Assembly: GCA_045600225.1 (NCBI GenBank)
Contig: JAZRXL010000004.1
Location: 3,153-67,152 of the forward strand
Length of the DNA stretch: 64,000 nt
Source of the DNA: UBA1181 sp045600225
GTDB lineage: Bacteria; Bacteroidota; Bacteroidia; Bacteroidales; Paludibacteraceae
Direction: 5' to 3'
In this document: in pieces, positions 51,856 through 60,769 of the stretch
Layout: every line of letters starts with the position of its first letter
Position numbering within the stretch: position 1 is the stretch's first letter
Position numbers and translations under genes: made by a program
The notes under the pieces: model-generated
Told to the model about the DNA's origin: nothing
Seen by the model: only the letters and a program-made list of their open reading frames with translations
Databases searched by the model: none

Positions 51856-52510
51856 GAAAGAACGTTGTTTGAGGGTGTTGGATTTGTTGGTGAATACATT
51901 TCAAGAGACACAATGTTTTTTGGACTTTGAGACTCCATTCCAATTGTTAGTTGCTAGTTTGTTGGCTGCCCGCACTCACGACGAATGTGTGAATCGTGTC
52001 ACAAAAGTTCTGTTCCTAAAATATCCAGATGCTGATGCTATGCGGTCTGCCAATAGAATGGAGTTGTTGAGTATAATAAAAGAGGTCACCTATCCTGAGC
52101 CCAAAGTGGAGTATCTACTACAAGCATCTGGCTTGTTGTGTGAAAAATACGAAGGTAGTGTTCCGCGAGAGATGCTTTCTCTCTTGTCGTTACCAGGATT
52201 AGGAAGGAAGTCTGCTAATCTGATTATGGTTGAGGCTTTTGGTATGCCTGCATTCCCTGTAGATACCCATGTGGTTCGTGTCTCCAATAGGTTGGGAATA
52301 ACAGATTCAAAAAGAGAGGAAGATGTGGAGAAACTGTTGTGTCAGTTCTTCCCCAAAGAAGTTTGGAAAGAGGCGTACAGGAGATTTGTTATGTTAGGAA
52401 AGTCGTATTGTAGATTTGAACACCCTTTGTGTGAAGGATGCTGCGTGAAAGATTTTTGTGAAACACATTCTCCATCGCAAAAGCCGCAAGAATACTTTTT
52501 GGACTTGTAG
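51842..52510 (+). CDS. nth: Endonuclease III-like DNA glycosylase
   Basis: The protein has 222 residues of the HhH-GPD superfamily. It removes oxidised pyrimidines and nicks the abasic site. The helix-hairpin-helix LPGLGRKSANLI carries catalytic Lys123, and VDTHVVRVSNR carries Asp141. The iron-sulfur site is C190-x6-C197-x2-C200-x5-C206. Compared with E. coli Nth the pocket segment LLSAQ reads LLAAR, and LHGR reads MLGK, so it is a divergent member and specificity may differ. It overlaps the ATPase gene by 14 bp and is followed by ribD after 40 bp. Confidence 0.9.
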   Translation: MQLSRKERCLRVLDLLVNTFQETQCFLDFETPFQLLVASLLAARTHDECVNRVTKVLFLKYPDADAMRSANRMELLSIIKEVTYPEPKVEYLLQASGLLCEKYEGSVPREMLSLLSLPGLGRKSANLIMVEAFGMPAFPVDTHVVRVSNRLGITDSKREEDVEKLLCQFFPKEVWKEAYRRFVMLGKSYCRFEHPLCEGCCVKDFCETHSPSQKPQEYFLDL

Positions 52511-52550
52511 CCTTTTTTTTCTATTTTTGAAGAAAAAATTGAGGAGTGTT

Positions 52551-53618
52551 ATGACTGATGAAGAATATATTCGTAGATGTCTGCAGTTAGCAGAAAAAGG
52601 TTTTGGAAGTGTCTCTCCCAATCCTATGGTTGGTGCCGTAATAGTCTGTGATGGAAAGATTATAGGAGAAGGATATCATCAACAATATGGAGGTCCTCAC
52701 GCAGAAGTGAATGCTGTCGCTTCTGTGGAAGATAAGTCCTTGTTGTCTAAATCTACGATGTATGTAAGTTTGGAACCATGTTGTCATTATGGAAAGACTC
52801 CTCCTTGTGCCGATTTAGTCATAAAACACCAGATACCAGAAGTGGTTGTTTGTAATAGAGACCCATTCCCAGATGTAAATGGAAAAGGGATTGAAAAGTT
52901 GCAGCAGAATGGTGTAAAGGTTCGTTATGGTATATTGAATGAGCAGGGTAGATGGTTGAATAGACGCTTTTTTACTTGCCATGAACAAAAACGACCTTAC
53001 ATATTCCTGAAATGGGCACAATCACAAGATGGTTTTATTGACAGATTGAGGCGAGATGCTTCGGAAGAGCCTCTTAAGGTCTCTTCTCCTGAGTCGTTGA
53101 TGGCAATGCATAAGTTCCGTTCCTGTGAATCTGCGATTTTAGTGGGTCCGAATACTGCAATGATGGATAATCCATCTTTGACGGTTCGTTATGTGGATGG
53201 GAAACAGCCCGTTAGAATCTTATTGGATCGGGATATGAGAGTCCCTCGGAACTTCCATTTGTATGATGGCTCTTGTATGACTTATGTCATTACGAAAGAA
53301 AAACCATCTGTTACTCTTCCCAATGTTGAGTTTGTTGAGTGTGAGTTTTATGGAGATGGGATGGTGAATATACACTCTATGCTATCTTTATTATATGAGA
53401 AGAAAATAGAGTCGTTGATTGTAGAAGGTGGTAAATTGTTACTGCAATCATTTATTCAAGAGGAGTTGTGGGATGAGTTGAGAATTGAATGTAATCATTC
53501 GTTGTATGTTAATTCGGGTGTTGAGGCTCCGTTTGTTGATTTCTCGAAAATCGCAGTTCATAAGTATAACTATCAGATTTTTGGGGATAATGATGTGTGT
53601 TATTACCGAAAGTGCTAA
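52551..53618 (+). CDS. ribD: Bifunctional riboflavin deaminase/reductase RibD
   Basis: The protein has 355 residues from the ATG at 52551, which is preceded by GAGGAG at 52541-52546; a longer in-frame ATG lies within nth and is not likely. The N-terminal deaminase domain has the zinc ligands H50 (HAEVNA), C77 (EPCCHYGKTPPC) and C86. The C-terminal reductase domain (about 150-355) starts YIFLKWAQSQDGFID and contains LVGPNTAMMDNPSLTVR and VEGGKLLLQSF. It converts the pyrimidine product of GTP cyclohydrolase II to the ribitylamino uracil precursor. No FMN riboswitch was found upstream. Confidence 0.95.
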   Translation: MTDEEYIRRCLQLAEKGFGSVSPNPMVGAVIVCDGKIIGEGYHQQYGGPHAEVNAVASVEDKSLLSKSTMYVSLEPCCHYGKTPPCADLVIKHQIPEVVVCNRDPFPDVNGKGIEKLQQNGVKVRYGILNEQGRWLNRRFFTCHEQKRPYIFLKWAQSQDGFIDRLRRDASEEPLKVSSPESLMAMHKFRSCESAILVGPNTAMMDNPSLTVRYVDGKQPVRILLDRDMRVPRNFHLYDGSCMTYVITKEKPSVTLPNVEFVECEFYGDGMVNIHSMLSLLYEKKIESLIVEGGKLLLQSFIQEELWDELRIECNHSLYVNSGVEAPFVDFSKIAVHKYNYQIFGDNDVCYYRKC

Positions 53619-53642
53619 CTTTACATGTTTTTTTGAGAGAGT

Positions 53643-55064
53643 ATGATTTTAGAGATTGCATATGTGGTTCTAATTGTGGTGTATTTTTATACCATACTGA
53701 CGACCATTCTCTTTCTCTTAGTTGAAAATCGTAATCCTGTTAAATCGATAGCCTGGATATTTGTCTTGTTATTCATTCCCATTTTTGGCTTCTTGAGTTA
53801 TCTTTTGGTGGGTAAGAAATTTAGAAAGAAGCATATTATTTCAAAGCGAAGTTTCCGATTCTTAAACAAATACGAGGCTACAGCAGAAAGAGATCTTTCA
53901 GATTTGCCTCTGACCGATGTGCAGCGTGCAGTAGCCACTCTTGCTGTGAAGAATAGCGATTCTCCTTTGTTCGAGAATAATTCTGTTCAGGTTTACACAG
54001 ATGCCCATCTGTTATATGAGTCGATATTTTCTGATATAAAAAATGCGAAACATCACATCAATGTCGAGTACTACATATTTAGCCCGGATAACTTGGGTAG
54101 ACGGATGATGGAGGCATTGAAAGAGAAATCGAAAGAAGGTGTTAAGGTTTGCGTAATCATAGATGATGTGGGTAGTTGGCACTTTAAGAAGCGCCACATC
54201 AAGGAGATGGAGGATGCAGGAATTGAGATAAAGAGTTTCTTGGAGGTTGGATTGCCGTTCATCAATAGCCATGTGAATTATCGAAATCATAGAAAAATAT
54301 TGGTGATTGATAGTGAAATCGGTTATACAGGAGGAATCAATATTGCAGACCGATATGTGGAAGGATTAAAATGGGGAACTTGGCGCGATACGCATGTTCG
54401 CCTTACTGGAAGTGTGGTTTTGGGCCTTCAAAAATCTTTCTTTGAAGATTGGTATTTCGTTAAACAAACATTGGTAGATGATGCAATGTACTACCCAGAA
54501 CCAAAGAGAGAGGGTAGTGTGTTGATGCAAACTGTGGTGAGCGGACCTGATATGCAGTGGGAGTCGATAATGCAAATCTTTGTGAAGAGTTTTGCTTTGG
54601 CAACAAAGCGGATTTACATCGAAACTCCGTATTTTTTGCCACCAGAAAGTTTGATGAATGCATTGCAATCAGCGGCTTTGTCGGGAGTTGATGTTAGAAT
54701 AATATTGCCTCGAAAATCAGATGCGATTGTTACGTTATACAGTTCCTACTCCTATTTGGATCAATTGTTTAAGGCAGGTATTAAAGTTTTTCTTTATCAG
54801 CCTGGTTTTATACACAGTAAGGTGACTGTTGTGGATGATGATATCTCATTTGTAGGAAGTGCTAATATGGATTTCCGTAGTTTTGAGCAAAATTTTGAAC
54901 TAAATACGATAGTGTATGACAAAGGAGTGGCTTCGGAGTTGATTTCGATGTTCATGAAAGATTTGGAAAATTCGCAAGAGGTTGTGGATGCCGAATGGAA
55001 GAAGCGTTCTTACGGACAACGGTTTAAAGAGTCTGTTGCACGATTGTTTAGTCCTTTGTTGTAA
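53643..55064 (+). CDS. cls: Cardiolipin synthase (phospholipase D family)
   Basis: The protein has 473 residues. Two N-terminal membrane helices (about 5-27 and 35-56) precede two PLD domains. The first HKD motif is H216-R-K218-x4-D223 and the second H391-S-K393-x4-D398, each followed by the G-G-x-N or G-S-A-N block. It joins two phosphatidylglycerols to cardiolipin at the inner membrane. It sits 24 bp after ribD and 16 bp before the DUF59 gene in the seven-gene run. Confidence 0.95.
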   Translation: MILEIAYVVLIVVYFYTILTTILFLLVENRNPVKSIAWIFVLLFIPIFGFLSYLLVGKKFRKKHIISKRSFRFLNKYEATAERDLSDLPLTDVQRAVATLAVKNSDSPLFENNSVQVYTDAHLLYESIFSDIKNAKHHINVEYYIFSPDNLGRRMMEALKEKSKEGVKVCVIIDDVGSWHFKKRHIKEMEDAGIEIKSFLEVGLPFINSHVNYRNHRKILVIDSEIGYTGGINIADRYVEGLKWGTWRDTHVRLTGSVVLGLQKSFFEDWYFVKQTLVDDAMYYPEPKREGSVLMQTVVSGPDMQWESIMQIFVKSFALATKRIYIETPYFLPPESLMNALQSAALSGVDVRIILPRKSDAIVTLYSSYSYLDQLFKAGIKVFLYQPGFIHSKVTVVDDDISFVGSANMDFRSFEQNFELNTIVYDKGVASELISMFMKDLENSQEVVDAEWKKRSYGQRFKESVARLFSPLL

Positions 55065-55080
55065 ATGTTATAGATTGAAT

Positions 55081-55395
55081 ATGAATGAATTTTTAGAGTT
55101 AGAAGAGAAGATCGTTTCTGTATTAAAGACAGTATATGACCCTGAAATCCCAGTTGATATTTACGAATTGGGATTGGTATACAATATTGAGGTGAAAGAA
55201 GATGGTAATGTCAATATCGACATGACACTAACTGCACCCAATTGTCCTGCTGCTGACTTCATTTTAGAAGATGTTCGTCAGAAGGTAGAAGGATTGGACG
55301 GAGTTAAATCTTGTGTAGTCAATTTGGTATTTGAACCAGAATGGTCGAAGGAAAGAATGTCAGAAGAGGCAATGTTGGAATTGGGTTTGTTGTAA
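55081..55395 (+). CDS. MIP18/DUF59 family iron-sulfur cluster assembly protein
   Basis: The protein has 104 residues from the ATG at 55081; longer in-frame starts lie within cls. The family motif TVYDPEIPVDIYELGLVY is near the N-terminus and the conserved Cys lies in TLTAPNCPAADF. Members (SufT/PaaD-like) help deliver iron-sulfur clusters to target proteins. nth, an iron-sulfur enzyme, is in the same run. Its stop overlaps the lpxH start by 1 bp (TAATG). Confidence 0.92.
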   Translation: MNEFLELEEKIVSVLKTVYDPEIPVDIYELGLVYNIEVKEDGNVNIDMTLTAPNCPAADFILEDVRQKVEGLDGVKSCVVNLVFEPEWSKERMSEEAMLELGLL

Positions 55396-56153
55396 TGAAA
55401 TCTGCTAATAAGAAGATATATTTTGCATCTGATGCACATCTCGGACTAACCGTTCATGGAGATCCACTTGCTCGGGAAAAACGACTGGTGAAGTGGATGG
55501 ACAGCATCAAATCTACGGCAAAGGCAGTATACTTTGTTGGGGATATGTTTGATTATTGGTTCGAGTATAAATATGTTGTGCCTAAGGGCTATGTTCGTTT
55601 CATTGGAAAGATGGCCGAGTTTGTTGATGCGGGTATTCCTATTTATCTCTTTGCTGGAAATCACGATATATGGATGTTTGATTATTTCCAGAAAGAAGTA
55701 GGTGCTACGGTCTACACAGATAGCCTGACAATCGAATTGGATGGGAAGAAGTTTTATATAGCTCATGGGGATGGATTAGGGGACCCAAGTCTTGGCTTTC
55801 GATTTCTAAGATGTTTCTTCCGTAATCGTTTCTGTCAGCAGTTGTATAAGATGATTCATCCTGGAATCACAATGCCTTTTGGATTGGGGTGGTCTCGTTA
55901 TAGCAGGAAATCGAAGCTTGGTGATAAGGCAGAACAATTTTTGGGAGAAGACCATGAATATTTAATTCAGTTTGCAAAAGAGTATGTAAAAAAAGAGAAT
56001 GTAAACTATTTTATTTTTGGACATCGTCATATCATGCTCGATTATGATATAAGTTCCTCATCAAAACTATTTATAATTGGTGACTGGTTGACTAATTTTA
56101 GTTATGGTGTATGGGATGGTGAGAATTTCCATATGGAAAGGTATTTAGATTGA
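55395..56153 (+). CDS. lpxH: UDP-2,3-diacylglucosamine diphosphatase (LpxH-type)
   Basis: The protein has 252 residues from the ATG that overlaps the DUF59 stop. It is a calcineurin-like metallophosphoesterase with the metal motifs YFASDAHLG, FVGDMFDYW, AGNHDIW, AHGDG and FGHRH. LpxH cleaves UDP-2,3-diacylglucosamine to lipid X in lipid A synthesis at the inner membrane. It ends the seven-gene run; the next gene has its own promoter. Confidence 0.9.
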   Translation: MKSANKKIYFASDAHLGLTVHGDPLAREKRLVKWMDSIKSTAKAVYFVGDMFDYWFEYKYVVPKGYVRFIGKMAEFVDAGIPIYLFAGNHDIWMFDYFQKEVGATVYTDSLTIELDGKKFYIAHGDGLGDPSLGFRFLRCFFRNRFCQQLYKMIHPGITMPFGLGWSRYSRKSKLGDKAEQFLGEDHEYLIQFAKEYVKKENVNYFIFGHRHIMLDYDISSSSKLFIIGDWLTNFSYGVWDGENFHMERYLD

Positions 56154-56212
56154 CAATCTTGAATCGTTGTTGAAAACTACTTATGAAATAATTTAAAAAA
56201 GTGTTAATTTTT

Positions 56213-56245
56213 TTTGGTTTTGATAAATCTTTTGATTAGGTTTGC
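56213..56245 (+). promoter_or_regulatory. Promoter of the surface glycan-binding lipoprotein gene
   Basis: TTTG (56213-56216), a 20-nt spacer and TAGGTTTGC (56237-56245) match both Bacteroidota boxes exactly. The leader would be about 85 nt. Confidence 0.78.
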
Positions 56246-56336
56246 ATACATAGAGAAGTTTGGTTCTGCTGAAATAGAAACAAGAATATAGCCTCTATAA
56301 AGGACTTAGAATAATAAAAAATTAAAAAATAACGAT

Positions 56337-57335
56337 ATGAGAAAAGAAAGTTTATTTATTGCTTCTTTGCTTTGTGCAGGATTGATGAGCAGTTGTAGTA
56401 GTAATCAGAGCGGGGCTGGAAATAGTTCTCTTGCTCCTGAGTTGAATAGAATGAAATGTGAGTTTGTTCCAGATGGTGGAGAGGCTATCATTTATGGTAG
56501 AAACCTGTCTGATGCAGAAATCACATTCCCTGGTAATATTTCAGCAGAAATCGTTTCTAAGAACGATACAATGGTTACAGTTATCGTTCCAGAGGGAACA
56601 AAAGAGGGTAGAATTAAGGTGACTTCTCCAAACGGAAGTTCATTGTCTAAATTCTTCTTCCGTGATGATCGTAACACAATTGTTAACTTCGATCGTAGAT
56701 TGGCTACTTGGGGTGGATATAGCCCAATGGAAGAGGATGGTACTTTGATTACTGGTACTTTGGAAATGGGTGATGAAATTACTCCATTCCCTAATGGTGC
56801 AAAATTGCCTAATCCTTGTAGCGGTAACTATGGTTTCCTTTATGGAAAGTATTCTAATGCTTGGGCAATGAATCAAGCAGTTTGGGTACAATATGTTGCA
56901 AACCCAATGGAGGGTGGTCGTGGTCCTATCTCTGTTGCAGGTCCAGTATTCGAGAAATATAATTTGGAAGAGCTTGCTTTGAAGTTTGAAGTATATGTTC
57001 CACAAGAAGTAGCTTACAAGGGAATCAAAACAGAGATCTTCTTTGGTCCTATCAACTCTGCTGATAAGCACGGTCGTCAATTCTCTCCAATCTATTTCTG
57101 GGAGCCTTACAAGGCCAAGGGAGAGTTCTTTACAGACTCTTGGACTACTGTTACAATTCCTTTGACTGAGTTCTGCCACAACACAGAAAGTGATGAGCCT
57201 CAAGCTGACTACACTTACGAAGGAAGATTGAAACAAGCAACTAACTTCACATTTATGCAATTCGGTAAGCCAGAAGGAGAGCCTCAAATCTTCATCTGCG
57301 TTGATAACTTCCGTATTGTTCCTGTTGAGAAATAA
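56337..57335 (+). CDS. Surface glycan-binding lipoprotein (SGBP-B-like)
   Basis: The protein has 332 residues. A lipoprotein signal with lipobox ending at C20 (GLMSSC) is followed by S-S-N. An IPT/TIG-like Ig domain (about 35-100; GEAIIYGRNLSDAEITFPG, VPEGTKEGRIKVTSPNG) precedes a C-terminal domain (about 105-332) resembling the xyloglucan-binding domain of SGBP-B proteins (FDRRLATWGGY, NLEELALKFEVYVP, PIYFWEPYKAKG, ICVDNFRIVP). Such proteins bind glycans at the cell surface within polysaccharide utilisation loci. Here no SusC/SusD, glycoside hydrolase or regulator is adjacent, so the ligand is unknown. It has its own strong promoter and terminator. Confidence 0.85.
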   Translation: MRKESLFIASLLCAGLMSSCSSNQSGAGNSSLAPELNRMKCEFVPDGGEAIIYGRNLSDAEITFPGNISAEIVSKNDTMVTVIVPEGTKEGRIKVTSPNGSSLSKFFFRDDRNTIVNFDRRLATWGGYSPMEEDGTLITGTLEMGDEITPFPNGAKLPNPCSGNYGFLYGKYSNAWAMNQAVWVQYVANPMEGGRGPISVAGPVFEKYNLEELALKFEVYVPQEVAYKGIKTEIFFGPINSADKHGRQFSPIYFWEPYKAKGEFFTDSWTTVTIPLTEFCHNTESDEPQADYTYEGRLKQATNFTFMQFGKPEGEPQIFICVDNFRIVPVEK

Positions 57336-57356
57336 AATCTAAATGATTCATAAGAT

Positions 57357-57389
57357 GGGGACGGATTTTTTCCGTCCCCTTTGTTTTTT
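57357..57389 (+). terminator. Intrinsic terminator after the glycan-binding lipoprotein gene
   Basis: A perfect 9-bp stem GGGGACGGA/TCCGTCCCC (57357-57365, 57371-57379) with a T5 loop is followed by TTTGTTTTTT. The DUF445 start codon (57401) is 21 nt beyond the stem. Confidence 0.88.
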
Positions 57390-57400
57390 CTTTTCTATAT

Positions 57401-58324
57401 ATGTGGTATACCTATATATGTCCGCCTCTTATTGGTGCTGTGATTGGCTATTTCACTAATGATTTAGCCATAAGAATGTTGTTTCGTCCGCACTATCCGA
57501 AATATCTCTTTGGTCATAAAGTGCCATTCACTCCCGGTTTGATTCCGAAGGAAAAGGCAAGGCTTTCACAATCGATAGGGGAAGCTGTAAGCATTAATTT
57601 GATGAACCAGGAAGTGCTTTCCAAAAACCTCCTTTCTGATGAAATGCTTGCAAAAATAGCACAAGGGTTGGATTCCTTTTATGAAAAGCAGAAGGAGAAT
57701 GAAGATACGGTTCGTTCTTATGTAGAAAGGTTTATTTCTCCAGAAGAGTTGAATAGTATTTATAATAGAGTAAATGAAGGCTTCTCTCATAGATTGAGTG
57801 AAAAAATATCGGAATCGGATTTTGGGGGTCAAATCGCACAAAAGGTCGTTGAGTATGTTATGGAGAAGATGGGCAACGGTATGATGGGCTTTCTGGGTGC
57901 AGATAAGTTAATGGCTCCTATTTCGGATAAATTGTCTGCTTTGTTATCAAAGCACCTTAATGTTATTTTAAAGGAGAATGGACCTGAATTCATAGATGCT
58001 ATGGTGAAAGGGCAGATTGATGGTCTTTTAGATTCACAAGTATCCCATCTCCTTAAAGGAAAAGAAACTCAGTTTGCGGAGATAAAGCAGATGATAATCT
58101 CTTTCTATAAAAAGATTATCACAGATCATCTACCCCATGTCTTGGCAACGATTGATATAAAAAAAATAATAGAAGATCGTATCAATGAGATGGAAGTGGC
58201 TGAAATGGAGGAGTTAATTATGCAGGTAATGAAAAAGGAACTTCGTTACATCGTGTGGTTGGGGGCATTACTTGGAGGTATTTTAGGATTGTTTAATTTG
58301 TTGTTAATGACTAGCCCTAAATAA
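57401..58324 (+). CDS. DUF445 family membrane protein
   Basis: The protein has 307 residues. The N-terminal block PPLIGAVIGYFTNDLAIRMLFRPHYPKYLFGHKVPFTPGLIP is the DUF445 (YheB/YjiN-like) signature. A membrane segment lies at each end (about 4-20 and 283-303), with a long helical middle predicted to be soluble. Function is unknown. The start lies 21 nt after the stem of a strong terminator; no promoter box is seen in between. Confidence 0.85.
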   Translation: MWYTYICPPLIGAVIGYFTNDLAIRMLFRPHYPKYLFGHKVPFTPGLIPKEKARLSQSIGEAVSINLMNQEVLSKNLLSDEMLAKIAQGLDSFYEKQKENEDTVRSYVERFISPEELNSIYNRVNEGFSHRLSEKISESDFGGQIAQKVVEYVMEKMGNGMMGFLGADKLMAPISDKLSALLSKHLNVILKENGPEFIDAMVKGQIDGLLDSQVSHLLKGKETQFAEIKQMIISFYKKIITDHLPHVLATIDIKKIIEDRINEMEVAEMEELIMQVMKKELRYIVWLGALLGGILGLFNLLLMTSPK

Positions 58325-58514
58325 CAGTTTTGGTTTTAGACTTGATTTATTTATCTTCTTTTTTTTTGTATTCATCGTTCTCTTTGAGAACTGCTGGCAA
58401 GAATCTTATTTGCCTTCGAATAAGCCACTTTTTTAGACATAATTACAGAAAGCAACTAGACCACAAAAGATTCTTCGTCGCAATCTTGTCTCACTTTCTC
58501 AAAAAATCCATATA

Positions 58515-58540
58515 AAAACCACCCTTAAAAAGGTGGTTTT
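58515..58540 (-). terminator. Hairpin downstream of tRNA-Arg
   Basis: AAAACCACC(C)TT (58515-58526) pairs with AAGGTGGTTTT (58530-58540) with one bulged C. It lies 10 nt past the 3' end of the tRNA on the minus strand and may also end DUF445 transcripts. The stretch 58325-58514 holds nothing else convincing. Confidence 0.65.
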
Positions 58541-58550
58541 CATATATTTG

Positions 58551-58624
58551 TGACCCCGGCGGGATTCTAACCCGCGATCTTCAGAACCGGAATCTGACAT
58601 TCTATACAACTGAACTACGGAGCC
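58551..58624 (-). tRNA. tRNA-Arg (anticodon CCG)
   Basis: The 74-nt cloverleaf folds well. The acceptor GGCTCCG pairs with CGGGGTC. The D arm is GTTC...GAAT. The anticodon stem TCAGA/TCTGA encloses the loop TTCCGGT, so the anticodon is CCG, reading CGG. The T arm is GCGGG-TTAGAAT-CCCGC. CCA is not encoded. A -7 box TATCTTTGC ends 8 nt upstream. Confidence 0.93.
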
Positions 58625-58632
58625 TTGTGTCT

Positions 58633-58641
58633 GCAAAGATA
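58633..58641 (-). promoter_or_regulatory. -7 box of tRNA-Arg
   Basis: TATCTTTGC on the minus strand is an exact TAnnTTTGC match a few nucleotides upstream of the tRNA 5' end. No exact -33 element is seen. Confidence 0.55.
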
Positions 58642-58707
58642 CTGTTTTTTTTACACCTTATTCATATATGTGGGTCAAAACATCTTAAAATGACTTGACT
58701 CCACTGC

Positions 58708-60738
58708 TTAAAGGTTGCTAAATTCTCTTGAATAACGAAGCATCTGATCTACAAAGTCCTCATCGTATCTGACTTTTACATCTATAATCTCGCCATTCTT
58801 GTCTTTTATCGTTTCGTATACTGGATTTACAAATCCTTTGTATGGTGCCAAATTCAACTCTTTATACCTTGTCTTGATCTCTTTGTGTAATTCGGGATCA
58901 ACCTTTACACCATATTGCTCAACAAGTTGCTTTGCTCCCTCAAAGTCTCCTTCGGATTTAATACGTTGGATCTCTGCCAACAATTGTCCGATTAAAACTC
59001 TCATCTTATCATAATCGTTGATGACTACAAATGTCTTGTCTTCTCTCTTCTTCAACTCTACAACCTTATCTGCTTGTCCCTTCTCGAATACCCATCGAGC
59101 TATGAGTGCACGATTACGCATATGTGCTTCCTCGATGTTGTTTCCTAACTCAATGCGGGTAAGCTGCGTCATCAATCCATTCATCATATACTTATAGTAT
59201 TCTGCTTTATAAGCATCCATATTTGGCAACAATCCTAGTTCAACAATCTTAGGATCTGCTGCATAGTAGAGACCAAACAAGTCTGCTCTCGCTTCCTCGA
59301 TGGTTGCGCCATATACTTTTAATGTATCTTGGCTGACTCCTGGTAACATCTGTCCGGAACCGTGTCCTAAACATTCGTGCAAGTCAGTGTGTAGATTGTC
59401 CGATTGAAAACCATATTTCTCGATCAACTCGATCTCCTTCTTGCTCCAAACAAACTCCTCGTTGAATCCGTTACCAACACTAGCCTTGTCGTATGCCTCT
59501 GTGATGTTTTCAAGTGTTACAGACTTTGAACCATGCATTTGTCTAATCCAGTTGGCATTTGGTAGGTTAATTCCAATAGGAGTGGCAGGATGGCAATCGC
59601 CTCCTAACATTGCAGCATTGATTACTTTCGCACTGACACCTTTACATTCCTCTTTCTTGAAGCGAGGATCAACAGGTGAGTGGTCTTCAAACCATTGAGC
59701 ATTGGCACATATCTTCTCGGTTCTTTGTGTAGCTTCTAAATTTTTAAAGTTGACAACCGATTCCCAGCTTGCTTTGATTCCTAGAGGGTCTCCATATGTT
59801 TCGATGAAACCATTGACAAAGTCAATGCGCGAATCCAAGTCTTGAACCCATAGGATGCTATATTCATCAAATGTTAGTAGGTCGCCTGTTTCATAAAAAT
59901 CGATAAGAGAATGAATAACACTTTTTTGCTTGTCGTTCTCTGCAACCTCTGCTGCTTTTTCCAACCAACCTACAATCTTTTCGATCGGTTGTGAATACAT
60001 CCCATTCACTTTCCAAACCTTCTCCACTAATTTGCCATTCTCCTTTACAAGTTTGCTGTTCAAACCATATGATATTGGCATAGTGTCGTTAGGGTCCTTC
60101 ATCGACTCGTAGAACTTATCCACCTCTTTCTCTGTAACACCTTCATAGTAATTATTGGCAGATGATGAAATCACATCAATGCCTTCTTGTTGGTTCACTC
60201 GTTTTGAGTAAAGAGAACTGTCAAAGATCACTGGAGTGATAACCTTTAGTAATTGGCTCACCTCTCCATTGAATTTGGTCAATGGTAAAGTCTCTTTAGG
60301 TAATGATTGAACTACTGTTTCAAAATATTTTTGAGAAAATCCTGGTTCGAATTTATCTGTTGCATAATGATGATGTATACCATTCGAGAACCAAACTCTT
60401 TTTAGATAGGTCTCCAATGCTTTGAAGTCAGCCTCGTCTCTGTTGCCAGCATAATTAAGGTATATGGCCTCTAATGTCTTGCGGATTGTAAGATTGTGTT
60501 TGCAATTCTGATCGTATAAAATGTCTCTACCTTCTATAGCTGCCTGTGAAAGAAAATAGATAAGTTTCTTTTGTTGCAAACTTAATGTTTCAAAATCAGT
60601 AACTTTATATCTTAATACTTCGATGTCAGCAAATCTGTCAACATGATAGTTGAACTCTTCATTGTTCGTTTGCTTATCGCCTCCGCAAGATGTCATAATA
60701 ATTGTTGCCATAGCCAACGCTTTTATTTTATGTTTCAT
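58708..60738 (-). CDS. Dipeptidyl peptidase III family metallopeptidase, lipoprotein
   Basis: The protein has 676 residues. It carries the zinc motifs of the M49 family: HECLGH (454-459) and EEARAD (481-486). It releases dipeptides from the N-termini of peptides. The N-terminus has a lipoprotein signal with lipobox M-T-S-C18, so it should be membrane-anchored facing the periplasm rather than cytosolic like many DPP III enzymes. The second position of HELLGH is Cys, as in Bacteroides enzymes. It follows a hypothetical exported-protein gene by 31 bp and is the last gene of the rimM run. Confidence 0.93.
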   Translation of the reverse strand: MKHKIKALAMATIIMTSCGGDKQTNNEEFNYHVDRFADIEVLRYKVTDFETLSLQQKKLIYFLSQAAIEGRDILYDQNCKHNLTIRKTLEAIYLNYAGNRDEADFKALETYLKRVWFSNGIHHHYATDKFEPGFSQKYFETVVQSLPKETLPLTKFNGEVSQLLKVITPVIFDSSLYSKRVNQQEGIDVISSSANNYYEGVTEKEVDKFYESMKDPNDTMPISYGLNSKLVKENGKLVEKVWKVNGMYSQPIEKIVGWLEKAAEVAENDKQKSVIHSLIDFYETGDLLTFDEYSILWVQDLDSRIDFVNGFIETYGDPLGIKASWESVVNFKNLEATQRTEKICANAQWFEDHSPVDPRFKKEECKGVSAKVINAAMLGGDCHPATPIGINLPNANWIRQMHGSKSVTLENITEAYDKASVGNGFNEEFVWSKKEIELIEKYGFQSDNLHTDLHECLGHGSGQMLPGVSQDTLKVYGATIEEARADLFGLYYAADPKIVELGLLPNMDAYKAEYYKYMMNGLMTQLTRIELGNNIEEAHMRNRALIARWVFEKGQADKVVELKKREDKTFVVINDYDKMRVLIGQLLAEIQRIKSEGDFEGAKQLVEQYGVKVDPELHKEIKTRYKELNLAPYKGFVNPVYETIKDKNGEIIDVKVRYDEDFVDQMLRYSREFSNL

Positions 60739-60769
60739 TTTATTTTGTTTTTACTACCTCATTATATGT

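Noticed and set aside
52458..52550. Longer N-terminus for RibD beginning inside nth
   Set aside because: The extension is Lys/Phe-rich and unlike RibD; the ATG at 52551 has a GAGGAG site and the family's usual beginning.
58377..58391. Perfect hairpin GTTCTC-TTT-GAGAAC as terminator of DUF445
   Set aside because: The stem is only 6 bp and no T tract follows; it is too weak to call.
58330..58515. Small plus-strand open frame (61 codons) after DUF445
   Set aside because: It is hydrophobic and low-complexity in a T-rich spacer, without a promoter or family resemblance, and runs into the terminator hairpin.
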